Positions 18,911 through 28,659 are shown, counted from the first letter of the stretch. The stretch is 64,000 nt of DNA from Variovorax brevis (GCF_030317105.1 NZ_JASZYG010000002.1:849725-913724), one strand, 5' to 3'. A program made the numbers and translations. The notes: a model not told the origin generated them from the letters alone.

Positions 18911-19624
18911 ATGCGTTCGCTGCGAGCCGCCGATGTTCTGGCGCTCTGGGAGAGTGGCGCGCAACGCCACGCACTCGATCGCGGCGCACTGCTGTGCGCC
19001 TGGGCCCGGCCCGACCTGCCGCCTGACACCGTCGTCGACCTGCCGCTGGGTGTGGTCACGCGGGAACTGCTGAGCTTGCGCGAGGCGAGCTTTGGCGCGG
19101 CGATTCACAGCCATGTGGATTGCGGTGCGTGCGGTGAGCGCTTGTCGGTCGCGTTGCGCGCCAGCGAAGTCTTGCAAGCCGCGGACGATGACGAAGCTGC
19201 GCGGGACATCGAGTTGCACGGCACGCGGCTGCGTGCACTTTCGCTGCGCGACTTGGCTGCGGTGGCTGATGAACTCGATGCTGCGCATGCAGCGCGTCAA
19301 TTGCTGGCGCGCTGCGCGGCGTTGGGTGAACCATCAACGTTGCAGGACTGGCCGGACGAATGGGTGGCGCAGGCCGAGGAAGCCTTGGAGCGCCTCGACC
19401 CCAACGCCGACATCGCGCTCGATGTGCAATGCCAGAGCTGCGGTCAGCACAGCACGGCGCAGCTCGACGCATCGGCCCTGCTGTGGGACGAGATCGATGC
19501 ACGTGCCCGAAGCCTGCTGGCCGAAGTGAACGTGCTGGCGCGCGCCTACGGCTGGAGCGAAGCAGAAATACTCGCGCTCACCCCCACGCGCCGCGGGGCC
19601 TACCTGTCGATGGTGGATGCATGA
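18911..19624 (+). CDS. T4 gp26-like baseplate protein with two CxxC knuckles
   Basis: The 237-residue protein resembles the T4 gp26/gp51-type baseplate proteins that accompany eCIS genes; the C-terminal block AYGWSEAEILALTPTRRGAYLSMV is the characteristic part. Two CxxC pairs, C71/C74 and C174/C177, are spaced as for a zinc site that would tie the two halves together. A role in hub assembly or as an assembly chaperone is inferred from family and place. Its stop overlaps the next start (ATGA). Confidence 0.75.
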   Translation: MRSLRAADVLALWESGAQRHALDRGALLCAWARPDLPPDTVVDLPLGVVTRELLSLREASFGAAIHSHVDCGACGERLSVALRASEVLQAADDDEAARDIELHGTRLRALSLRDLAAVADELDAAHAARQLLARCAALGEPSTLQDWPDEWVAQAEEALERLDPNADIALDVQCQSCGQHSTAQLDASALLWDEIDARARSLLAEVNVLARAYGWSEAEILALTPTRRGAYLSMVDA

Positions 19625-20394
19625 ACGGATTGCTGCATCGACTGGCCGCACGCGCATCGGGCACGGCTGTGCTGGTGCGTTCCGATGCGCGCTTGCCGAA
19701 TGCGCGTGCAGGGCTGCCGTGGAATGACAACGCGGATGCGGGGCAAGAGGTGGAAGCAGCAGTGAATGAAAAGGCGGCGGCGCAGAGAGAAGTGACGCGC
19801 AGTCGTGCAGCGCCGCCGGTGGCGAAGGCTTCGCCGGCCGAGCGTGCGACTGCTGCCAAGCCCGCCAGCGCAGCGGACAAGCCCGCCGCGTTGGATGTCG
19901 CTGGACCGCAGACCGTGCGCGCCCCTAACGCGCCCCAAGCACTTCGACCGTCAGTCGCTCAGCCCGCGATGCAGCACGTACCAATGTTCGGCCGAATCGA
20001 CGATTCACCATCGACGGATGCCGCATCTGCGCAGCAGCCAACAACCGCCGCAGTCCAACAAGCACCCGCGAAGCCTCATCAACGCGCCGCCGACCACCCC
20101 GACGCCACACCCGTCGCGCCGATGCATCGCAGCCCGACCCCGTTGATGCCATCACGCCCCGCGGTCGAGGCAACGCAACCAGCCCTTCGCACGAACCCAC
20201 AACGCGACACGTGGCAACAAGCCGCATCCAGAACGCCCGCCACCGAAGGGCAGGGCGCAGAGGTCCACGTCCACATCGGCCGCATCGAAGTCACGGCCCT
20301 GCGCCCCGCGCAGCCCGCCGCGCGCAAGCCGTCACCCATCCCCGCACCGATGACGCTCGATGCCTACCTTGCGCGCAGGAGAGGCAGCTCATGA
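19621..20394 (+). CDS. Proline/alanine-rich linker protein of the injection system
   Basis: The 257-residue product has a short ordered N-terminus (MNGLLHRLAARASGTA), about 170 residues rich in Ala, Pro, Gln and Thr that should be disordered, and a compact C-terminus (EVHVHIGRIEVTALRP, then MTLDAYLARRRG). This C-terminal pattern recurs in hypothetical proteins of eCIS arrays. It overlaps both neighbours by four bases. The role is unknown. A flexible scaffold, or a ruler in the absence of a recognisable tape measure, can be considered. Confidence 0.7.
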   Translation: MNGLLHRLAARASGTAVLVRSDARLPNARAGLPWNDNADAGQEVEAAVNEKAAAQREVTRSRAAPPVAKASPAERATAAKPASAADKPAALDVAGPQTVRAPNAPQALRPSVAQPAMQHVPMFGRIDDSPSTDAASAQQPTTAAVQQAPAKPHQRAADHPDATPVAPMHRSPTPLMPSRPAVEATQPALRTNPQRDTWQQAASRTPATEGQGAEVHVHIGRIEVTALRPAQPAARKPSPIPAPMTLDAYLARRRGSS

Positions 20395-21715
20395 GCACCG
20401 CCCTGGCCATCGCCGGCGTGACCGCCGTCCTGCGCGACCTGCTCAACGACGGTCTCATCAACCACAACGTCGCGGGTGTGCTCGGCGCAAGCGTCACCGT
20501 GAGCGTACTCTCGCCCGACCGCGTGGTGCCCGTCAACGGCAACGAAAGCTCGCAGCTCAATTTGTTCCTCTACATGGTCTCGCCCAACCTCGGCTGGCGC
20601 AACGAAGGCTTCCCTTCGCGCGACGGCTCGGGTCGTGCGCGGCTTTCCAATCCGCCGCTGGCGCTGAACCTGCACTACCTCGTGTCGGCGTACAGCGGCG
20701 GCGACCTGCATGCCGAGATCCTGCTGGGCTATGCCATGCAGTTGATTCACGAGATGCCCATGCTCACGCGCGACGCCATCCGCGCGGCGCTTGATCCGTC
20801 GCCCAACGTGGGCACCGTGCTTCCGCCGGCCTTGCGGGCGCTGGTCGATTCAGGGCTGGAGAACCAGGTGGAACTCATCAAGCTCACGCCCGAGTTCCTC
20901 AACAGCGAAGAGATGTCCAACCTGTGGACCGCCACGCAAAGCAACATGCGCCCGAGTGCGGCGTACACCGCGTCGGTGGTGCTGATCGAAGCCAGCGAGC
21001 CGGTGCGCTCGCCGCTGCCGGTGCTCTCGCGCGGACCGGTCGACACGGCGACAGGGCGCGATCGCGGCATCGTCGTCAATCCCGGGCTGGACCCGCCGCT
21101 GCCGATGCTCACAGCGCTGGCGCCACCCGCGCGCCAGCCGGTGGCGCGCATCGGCGACACCATCGACCTGCAAGGGCACGACCTCGAAGGCACGGGGCGC
21201 GAAGTCGTGCTGTTCAATGACCGCTACGAGATTGAGCTGGTGCTGCCCGCACTGCCACCGCCGGCCAACGGCGCGCAGAGCCTGATCCGGTTCGTGCTGC
21301 CGCCGGCGCAGGCGGCGAACTTGCCGGTGGGCGTGTACCGCGTCGCCGCGCGTCTCACACGCTCCGGAGAAAGCGACCCGCGCCAGACCAACAGCGTGGC
21401 GATGACATTGGCGCCGCAGATGGGCAACCTGCCCACGGTGGTCAACCGCAGCGCCAGCGGCGCGGCGAGCTTCACGCTGCAGTTCCTGCCCATGCTGCGC
21501 GCCGGCCAGAGCGTCGTGCTCGTGCTGGGGCAAAGCGAATATCTCCCGCAGACCGCGCCGCTGCCGACCACCGAGCTGGACTTCCTGATTCCCGATGCGC
21601 CCGTCGGCGTGCACCTGGCGCGCCTTCGCATCGACGGCATCGAGAGCCCGATCATCGACCTGTCGGCGCCGCCACCGGCCAGCCCCACCTTCCTCGACCA
21701 GACGGTGGAGTTCAC

Positions 21716-21719
<4 letters not shown>
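20391..21719 (+). CDS. DUF4255 (Pvc16-like) tail terminator protein with beta-sandwich C-terminus
   Basis: Residues 1-190 match the DUF4255/Pvc16 N-terminal domain: ALAIAGVTAVLRDLLNDGLINHN at the start, then LNLFLYMVSPNLGWRNEG and LALNLHYLVSAYSGGDLHAEILLGYAM. In PVC and Afp this protein caps the distal end of the sheath and tube. Residues 225-442 look like Ig- or IPT/TIG-type beta domains (RIGDTIDLQGHDLEG), making the protein, at 442 residues, longer than the roughly 300 of Pvc16. The extra domains could face outward from the cap. The ATG at 20391 overlaps the previous stop, and the stop overlaps the ATPase start. Confidence 0.9.
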
Positions 21720-23646
<1,927 letters not shown>

Positions 23647-23650
<4 letters not shown>

Positions 23651-23913
23651 CGCGCCTGGTGGTGCACATCGACAAGCTGGTGTTGTCGGGCCTGCCGCCC
23701 GAAGACCGCCACGCCGTGGCCGCGGCGCTGGAGCAGGAACTCGCATTGCAACTCGGCCCGCACATGGCCGATGCGCAACTGGCTGCACGCATCGCCTCGC
23801 GTGGCGACGTGGCACGGCTTGCGCCTGCGCCGTTGCGCATGGGGCCGGGCATGTCGGCGTCTGCATTGGGCCGGCAGGTGGCGCGGGACATCGCCAGGAG
23901 CCTGAAGCCATGA
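23647..23913 (+). CDS. Small conserved eCIS-associated protein
   Basis: The 88-residue product starts TRLVVHIDKLVLSGLPPEDRHAVAAALEQEL and ends in a basic helix (GRQVARDIARSLKP). Small proteins of this type follow the ATPase in many eCIS and related arrays; their function is not known to me. The ATG at 23647 overlaps the ATPase stop; a GTG at 23641 is the alternative. The short helix-rich form suggests an adaptor between ATPase and cargo, which is speculation. Confidence 0.7.
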
Positions 23914-23947
23914 ACACACGATTTGCTGTCACTGCAGGGAGAAAACC

Positions 23948-24853
23948 ATGAACCGAACCGGTGTCTCGATGCGATCCGGGGATGCGGGCGCCGCCGCCTA
24001 TACCAGCCCGCCCGTGCGGCGCGGCGCGGGCGCGGGGGCAAGCGATGTGGAGCACGCGCTGGGAGCCGGTGTGCGGCCCGCGTACGACTTCTCCAGCATC
24101 GGCGTGCACGCAGGTGGCACGGGTGGCGGTCACGGCTTGCCGCAGTGGAGCGCCCGTCCGGATCTGTATGCCATGAGGCCTATGGCCAGGCCCACCGGAG
24201 ACAGCACGTCGTCGTCCGCACTCGCGGAGCCAAGCATGAACATGCTGCACGACGGCAGCGCGGCCGGCGCCGCCGCGGCTGCCGCAGCAGCGGGTGCAGC
24301 AGGCGCAGCCGCTGGTGCTGCCGCGGGCGCAGCCGCCGCAGCCGCAGCGGGTGCTGCAGCGGGAGCCGTCGCCGCCGGAACCCCCACCTTCCCCACGTAC
24401 GCGCAAATCACCGCCGATGCCACCGTCTCGGCAGCGATGGACGCCGCATGGACCGCGACCAAGGCCGCGACCACGCGCACCGCACGGCGCGAGCAGGGCT
24501 TCTGGATCAAGTACGACACGGCCAACTCCGGCTACACCTGCGCCCCGACATTCACGGGCCGCACCGTGGGGCCGGACGAGACGGGCGCCGCCCAGCCGGG
24601 CGCCAAGCCCGCGGACAGCGGCACGACCTTCACCGTGGGCCTGTTCCACACGCATACGCCCATGACCTACCGCACCGGCACGCGCGACGTGGGCCCGAGC
24701 GGCGCGGACGACCGCTTTCACAACAGCAAGAACGTGGTCGGAATCATCTACGACTACGTCGCCTCGCCGGCGGGTGGCACGTCGATTCCGGGCGGCCATC
24801 CGCTCAATTCGAGCGCGCAGCTTTATCACTCCGGCCCGAACCAGCGCGCATGA
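23948..24853 (+). CDS. Candidate injection-system cargo with JAMM-like metallopeptidase signature
   Basis: Three parts can be seen in 301 residues. Residues 1-70 include AYDFSSIGVHAGG, which resembles the DFSxVRVH end of DUF4157, a domain linked to eCIS cargo, but the HExxH motif of DUF4157 is missing. Residues about 105-145 are nearly all Ala and Gly. Residues about 150-301 carry E182 (RREQGFWI), H234-x-H236 (GLFHTH), then S251-x-x-D254, followed by NVVGIIYDY. The order E, HxH, SxxD is the JAMM/MPN+ zinc signature, as in JAB and DUF4329-type toxin domains, though the HxH to S distance (14) is longer than usual. The gene lies inside the array right after the ATPase, has a GGGAGA ribosome binding site and overlaps the next gene. 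Cargo status and peptidase activity are inferences. Confidence 0.6.
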   Translation: MNRTGVSMRSGDAGAAAYTSPPVRRGAGAGASDVEHALGAGVRPAYDFSSIGVHAGGTGGGHGLPQWSARPDLYAMRPMARPTGDSTSSSALAEPSMNMLHDGSAAGAAAAAAAAGAAGAAAGAAAGAAAAAAAGAAAGAVAAGTPTFPTYAQITADATVSAAMDAAWTATKAATTRTARREQGFWIKYDTANSGYTCAPTFTGRTVGPDETGAAQPGAKPADSGTTFTVGLFHTHTPMTYRTGTRDVGPSGADDRFHNSKNVVGIIYDYVASPAGGTSIPGGHPLNSSAQLYHSGPNQRA

Positions 24854-25101
24854 AGGGCAGCAAGGCAAACAACATGACCGACATCACAGACGACCGCGCC
24901 ATCGAGATCGCCAGCAAGGCCATCGATGGCAAGGTGAAGCGCCAGGCCGGCGCGCCCATCGAGCTCAGGCGATCGGGCGGACGCATCACCGTCACCTTCG
25001 TGCACGAGACGCCGCCGGACGAACTGGGCACGGACTACGACGCGCAGGTGGAACTCGATGCGGCCACGGGTGACGTGCTGCAGCTTCGCGTCGGTGCATG
25101 A
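24850..25101 (+). CDS. Small PepSY-like protein, candidate inhibitor or immunity protein
   Basis: The 83-residue product (75 if started at the second ATG, 24874) has the PepSY-like pattern: a helix AIEIASKAIDGKVKRQ, strands with RITVTFVHE, then YDAQVELDAATGDVLQLRV, where the Asp-x-x-[TS]-Gly turn is typical. It lacks a signal peptide, so it should be cytoplasmic. PepSY domains have been proposed to inhibit peptidases. It overlaps the stop of the candidate metallopeptidase cargo by four bases, which is the usual layout for a toxin followed by its inhibitor. The assignment to PepSY is from pattern only. Confidence 0.5.
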   Translation: MKGSKANNMTDITDDRAIEIASKAIDGKVKRQAGAPIELRRSGGRITVTFVHETPPDELGTDYDAQVELDAATGDVLQLRVGA

Positions 25102-25119
25102 GCGGTTGAGGACCACGCC

Positions 25120-25776
25120 GTGAGCAGCTTCCCCAACGCCCCCAAGCTCATCAAGGCCGGGCTGGTGCTTGTCGATCCGGACACGGCCAAGGTACAGCGC
25201 ATCATCTCGCTGCAATACAACGCGAACACGCTCACGCGCAGCCTGGTGTCGCAGGAGGTAGGCAGCGACGCGCACCACACCGAGCCTTCGCGCTTCAAGG
25301 GTCCGGCGGTTGAGACCTTCAAGTTCGATGCGGACATCGATGCCATCGACCAGCTCGAGTTTCCGGACCAGAACGCGGGCGCCACGCAGTTCGGCATCCA
25401 GCCGCAGTTGTCGCTGCTGGAGTCGCTGGTGTATCCGACGGCCGCGCAGTTGCGTTCGGTCGAGCAGCAGGCCAACAGCGGCACGCTGGAGATCGCGCCC
25501 ATGCTCGCGCCGCTGGTGCTCTTCGTGTGGGGCAAAAACCGCATCGTGCCGGTGAAGGTGACGGAGTTCAGCATCAGCGAAGAGGCCTTCGACCCGTCGC
25601 TCAATCCGATTCGCGCCAAGGTGGGCTTGGGCCTGCGCACGCTGTCGGTCGACGACCTGGGATTCAACTCGCGCGGCGGCAGCCTCTTCATGACCTACCT
25701 GCAGAACAAGGAGCGCCTCGCATCCGGCGCGGCGCCCGCGAGCCTGTCGACGCTCGGCATCGGAGGGATCGGCTGA
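25120..25776 (+). CDS. CIS tube-adaptor protein (Afp7 N-terminal domain-like)
   Basis: The 218-residue protein matches the contractile injection system tube-protein N-terminal domain of Afp7/Pvc7: KLIKAGLVLVDPDTAKVQRIISLQYNANTLTRSL, then KGPAVETFKFDADIDAIDQLE and VKVTEFSISEEAFDPSLNPIRAKV. It sits between the tube and the hub in the baseplate. In Afp7 a LysM module follows in the same chain; here the LysM part is the separate next gene. It starts with a GTG at 25120 preceded by GAGGA. Its stop overlaps the next start (TGATG). Confidence 0.9.
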   Translation: MSSFPNAPKLIKAGLVLVDPDTAKVQRIISLQYNANTLTRSLVSQEVGSDAHHTEPSRFKGPAVETFKFDADIDAIDQLEFPDQNAGATQFGIQPQLSLLESLVYPTAAQLRSVEQQANSGTLEIAPMLAPLVLFVWGKNRIVPVKVTEFSISEEAFDPSLNPIRAKVGLGLRTLSVDDLGFNSRGGSLFMTYLQNKERLASGAAPASLSTLGIGGIG

Positions 25777-26138
25777 TGGACCCGGTACAAGCCTTCATGC
25801 AGGCCAACGCGCTCACGCCGCCGAGCTTTGCGCCAACGAGCCGCTATTACGGCATCGCGACCACGCAACTCACGACGCCGGACGGCCGCACCGTGGTCTA
25901 CGTCAAGCGCCGCTTCCTGCCACCACCGGAAAACTTCGCGCTGCTGCAGGCCGTGACCATCGTCGCGGGCGACCGGCTCGACAACCTGGCCTATCGCTAC
26001 CTCGGCGACCCCGAACAATCGTGGCGCCTCGCCGATGCCAACGGCGCGATGCAGCCCGAGGCGCTGGTGCAACAGGTGGGCGCCACCCTCAACATCACGC
26101 TGCCCGAAGGCGTGCCGGGAGTGGGCGATGCTGGCTAA
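25776..26138 (+). CDS. LysM-domain baseplate protein (Afp7 C-terminal equivalent)
   Basis: In 120 residues there is a strand-rich start (TTPDGRTVVYVKRRFLPPP) followed by a LysM-like module (VTIVAGDRLDNLAYRYLGDPEQSWRLADANG) of the gpX/gp53 type that clamps the baseplate to the tube. Translational coupling to the preceding gene and its content make it the detached second half of an Afp7-like protein. The real start is the ATG at 25776; the upstream open frame overlaps the previous gene. It overlaps the hub gene by 11 bases. Confidence 0.88.
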   Translation: MDPVQAFMQANALTPPSFAPTSRYYGIATTQLTTPDGRTVVYVKRRFLPPPENFALLQAVTIVAGDRLDNLAYRYLGDPEQSWRLADANGAMQPEALVQQVGATLNITLPEGVPGVGDAG

Positions 26139-27270
26139 GGGCATTCAGCTGAGCCTCTTGATGGGGCCGATCATTCCGGTGCCCGCGCCGCGCGTGGTGC
26201 TCGATGCGCTGGAAAGCGTGGAGGTGCGCACCTCCGGCACCGGGGCCAGCGGCTTCCAGATGAGCTTCAAGTTCAGCAGCAAGTCCGAGCTCAACACCAT
26301 CTTCCTGATTGCGGCGGGCAACAGCACGTCGATCGCGACGCCGCCGCTGCGCGTGATGCTCATCGTCATCATGAACGGCACGCCGCAGCCGCTGTTCGAT
26401 GGCGTGATGACCAACGTCGAGGTGCAGTCCGGCAGCCCGGGCGGCAGCGGCTCGGTCACCGTGACGGGCGAAGACGTGAGCAAGGTCATGGACATGCAGG
26501 ACTTCAGCGGCCTGCCGTTTCCCGCCATGCCCATCGAGGCGCGCGTGGCGCTGCTGTGCGCCAAGTACGCGCCCTTCGGCATCATCCCGCTGCCCATTCC
26601 GATCCTGTTTCCGGACGTGCCGATTCCCATCGACAAGATCCCGGCGCAAAAGGGCACCGACTTGGCCTACATCCGGCAGTTGGCGCAGGACGTGGGCTAT
26701 GTGTTCTACATCGAGCCGGGCCCGGCGCCGGGCACCAACATCGCGTACTTCGGGCCCGAGATCAAGATCGGCATTCCGCAGCCCGCGCTCAACGTGGACA
26801 TGGACGCCATGACGAATGTCGAGGCGCTGAGCTTCAGCTTCGACCCGACCAAGGGCGTGCTGCCGATCGTGTTCATCCAGAACCAGTTCACGCGCGTGCC
26901 CATTCCGATTCCGATTCCCAACATCAACCCGCTGCAGCCGCCGCTGGGTGTGCTCTCGACGCCCATTGCCAACATCAAGATCCTGAAGGACACGGCCAAG
27001 CTCAACCCGATGCAGGCCATCTCGCGCGGACTGGCCGAGGCCAAGAAGTCGCAGGACTCGGTGACGGGGCAGGGGAGCCTGAACGTGCTGCGCTACGGCC
27101 GCATGTTGAAGGCACGTGGGCTCGTGGGCGTGCGCGGCGTGGGCCAGGCGTATGACGGGCTCTACTACGTGGAGAGCGTCACGAGCACCCTCAGGCATGG
27201 CGAGTTCAAGCAGTCGTTCAGCTTGACGCGCAACGGGTTGATTTCGATTACTCCGACGGTGCCGGTATGA
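26128..27270 (+). CDS. Baseplate hub protein (gp27/late control D-like)
   Basis: The 380-residue protein corresponds to the gp27-type hub half of Afp8/VgrG. Recognisable parts are the N-terminal barrel (PRVVLDALESVEVRTSGTG), the segment VTGEDVSKVMDM, and the later KGTDLAYIRQLAQDVGYVFYIEPG, typical of phage late control D proteins. The C-terminus (YDGLYYVESVTSTLRHGEFKQSFSLTRNG) ends at the hub rather than continuing to the spike. Runs of Pro-Ile (PIPIPI) repeat twice. The start ATG at 26128 lies within the LysM gene; a mini-ORF separates it from the spike gene. Confidence 0.9.
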   Translation: MLAKGIQLSLLMGPIIPVPAPRVVLDALESVEVRTSGTGASGFQMSFKFSSKSELNTIFLIAAGNSTSIATPPLRVMLIVIMNGTPQPLFDGVMTNVEVQSGSPGGSGSVTVTGEDVSKVMDMQDFSGLPFPAMPIEARVALLCAKYAPFGIIPLPIPILFPDVPIPIDKIPAQKGTDLAYIRQLAQDVGYVFYIEPGPAPGTNIAYFGPEIKIGIPQPALNVDMDAMTNVEALSFSFDPTKGVLPIVFIQNQFTRVPIPIPIPNINPLQPPLGVLSTPIANIKILKDTAKLNPMQAISRGLAEAKKSQDSVTGQGSLNVLRYGRMLKARGLVGVRGVGQAYDGLYYVESVTSTLRHGEFKQSFSLTRNGLISITPTVPV

Positions 27271-27359
27271 ACGCAGCGCCGGGCCGCCCCAAGCAAGTTC
27301 ACGCCCCCTCGGGGGGCAGCGAGGACACGCCAGTGCCGAGCGTGGGGGCCATGTCATGA
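27267..27359 (+). repeat. Short family repeat forming a 30-codon coupled mini-ORF (copy 1)
   Basis: This 93-base element starts at an ATG that overlaps the hub stop (ATGA) and ends at a TGA that overlaps the start of the spike gene. It encodes MNAAPGRPKQVHAPSG and then GGSEDTPVPSVGAMS. The GRPKQV...PSGGSEDT DNA word (gccgccccaagcaagtt and ctcggggggcagcgaggaca) is a dispersed repeat I recognise in Comamonadaceae genomes. A second copy is at 28570-28659. In both, frame and overlaps are intact, so it passes ribosomes from one gene to the next. The peptide itself is probably not functional. Confidence 0.8.
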
Positions 27360-27865
27360 GTGAGAAATTCTTTGGGAAGTACCGCGGCCTCGTGCTCAAC
27401 AACATCGACCCGATGCAGTTGAACCGGCTGATGGTGCAGGTGCCCGACGTCGGCGGCGTCATCCCCGGCACTTGGGCCATGCCTTGCGTGCCGGTGGCCG
27501 GCATCCAGAACGGCATGGTCGCCTTGCCCATGATCGGCTCGGGCGTGTGGATCGAATACGAGCAGGGCGATCCGGACTACCCCATCTGGGTCGGCTGCTT
27601 CTGGGGCAGCGCGGCGGAAGTGCCGGTGCTCGCCAAGGCCACGCCGCCGGGCGTGCAGGCCATCACCTTCCAGACGCCGCTGCAGAACGGCCTGACCATC
27701 AGCGACCTGCCGGGCCCCACCGGCGGGATCATGCTCAAGAGCGCGACCGGCGCGACGCTCATCGTCAACGACACGGGCATCTACATCCAGAACGGCAAGG
27801 GCGCCTCGATCGTCATGACCGGCCCCACCGTCACCGTCAACGCCGGCGCGTTGACCGTCGTGTAG
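27356..27865 (+). CDS. Baseplate spike protein (gpV/gp5 OB-fold)
   Basis: The 169-residue protein is the gp5/gpV OB-fold spike: FFGKYRGLVLNNIDPMQLNRLMVQVPDVGG, then MVALPMIGSGVWIEYEQGDPDYPIWVGCFWG are the family blocks. The last 50 residues are a short beta-helix needle (GGIMLKSATGATLIVNDTGIYIQNGKGASIVM). With the hub gene it makes up the split Afp8/VgrG equivalent. The tip is completed by the PAAR-like protein 13 bases downstream. Confidence 0.92.
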   Translation: MSEKFFGKYRGLVLNNIDPMQLNRLMVQVPDVGGVIPGTWAMPCVPVAGIQNGMVALPMIGSGVWIEYEQGDPDYPIWVGCFWGSAAEVPVLAKATPPGVQAITFQTPLQNGLTISDLPGPTGGIMLKSATGATLIVNDTGIYIQNGKGASIVMTGPTVTVNAGALTVV

Positions 27866-27878
27866 CAGGGAGAAAAAG

Positions 27879-28199
27879 ATGCCCGGACCTTTGCTTCACC
27901 TCGGCGCCACGGTGCTGTGCAGCCACGGCGGCCAGGCCACGCCGAGTGCGCCGAATGCGCGCGTGCTGGTGTCGGGCCAGCCCGTGGCCACGATGGCCGC
28001 GCCTTATCTGGTGGCCGGCTGCGCCTTCGTGCCGCCTTCGGGCAACGGGCCCTGCGTCACGGCGCAGTGGGTCGTGGCGGCCACGCGCGTCTTCGTCGGC
28101 GGCGTGCCGGCCGTATTGATGGACAGCCAGGCCATCTGCACGCCCACCGGCACGCCCTTGTTGCCCGTGGTGAGCCAGATGCGGGTGATCGGGAGTTGA
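27879..28199 (+). CDS. PAAR-like spike tip protein
   Basis: The 106-residue protein is PAAR-like: it starts PGPLLHLGATVLCSHGGQATPSAPNARVLVSGQPVATM and has C14 and H16 plus later Cys/His residues (GCAF, AICTPTG) that can bind the tip metal. It should cap the spike at the membrane-piercing end. It is preceded by a GGGAG ribosome binding site and overlaps the gp25 gene (TGATG). Confidence 0.9.
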   Translation: MPGPLLHLGATVLCSHGGQATPSAPNARVLVSGQPVATMAAPYLVAGCAFVPPSGNGPCVTAQWVVAATRVFVGGVPAVLMDSQAICTPTGTPLLPVVSQMRVIGS

Positions 28200-28573
28200 T
28201 GCACATGGCCCACGTCGCCTTTCCCTACAGCGTCGATGGCCGTGGCCGCACCGCGGAGGCCGAGACCGACGACGCGCATGTGCGCCACCTGATCGAGCAG
28301 GTGCTCTTCACCGTTCCGGGCGAGCGCGTCAACCGGCCGGATTTCGGCTGCGGCCTGCTGCAACTGGTGTTCGCGCCCAACAGCGACGAACTGGCCGCCA
28401 CCTTGCAGGTGCTGGTGCAGGGCGCGTTGCAGCAATGGCTGGGGAGCCTGCTGCGGATCGATCAGGTCACTGCATCGCATGAAGATTCGACGCTGCGAGT
28501 GCAGGTGAGCTACACCGTCTTGCGCACGCAGGCCAGTCGCACCGCGAGTTTTACGCAGGAGGTGCCGTCATGA
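28199..28573 (+). CDS. Baseplate wedge protein gp25/gpW-like
   Basis: The 124-residue protein matches the gp25/gpW family (Afp9): EAETDDAHVRHLIEQVLFTVPGERVNRPDFGCGLLQLVF is the core, with the conserved EPR-type loop replaced by VNRPDFG. It joins the sheath to the baseplate. Starting at 28199 gives MHMAHV; a start at 28205 is equally possible. The stop overlaps the second mini-ORF. Confidence 0.92.
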   Translation: MHMAHVAFPYSVDGRGRTAEAETDDAHVRHLIEQVLFTVPGERVNRPDFGCGLLQLVFAPNSDELAATLQVLVQGALQQWLGSLLRIDQVTASHEDSTLRVQVSYTVLRTQASRTASFTQEVPS

Positions 28574-28659
28574 ACGCAGCGACGGGCCGCCCCAAGCAAG
28601 TTCGCTCGCCCTCGGGGGACAGCGAGGACACGAAGCGCCGAGCGAGGGGGCCGCAATGA
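28570..28659 (+). repeat. Short family repeat forming a 29-codon coupled mini-ORF (copy 2)
   Basis: This 90-base copy begins with an ATG overlapping the gp25 stop and ends with a TGA overlapping the start of the next gene. The first 66 bases are nearly the same as at 27267 (MNAATGRPKQVRSPSG), while the last 25 differ in frame, giving TKRRARGPQ. Two insertions of one repeat type at two consecutive coupled junctions, each keeping both overlaps, is notable. Confidence 0.8.

Noticed and set aside
23948..24100. Full DUF4157 domain in the candidate cargo
   Set aside because: Only the DFSxIxVH-like end is present; the HExxH core is missing, so I report only a resemblance.
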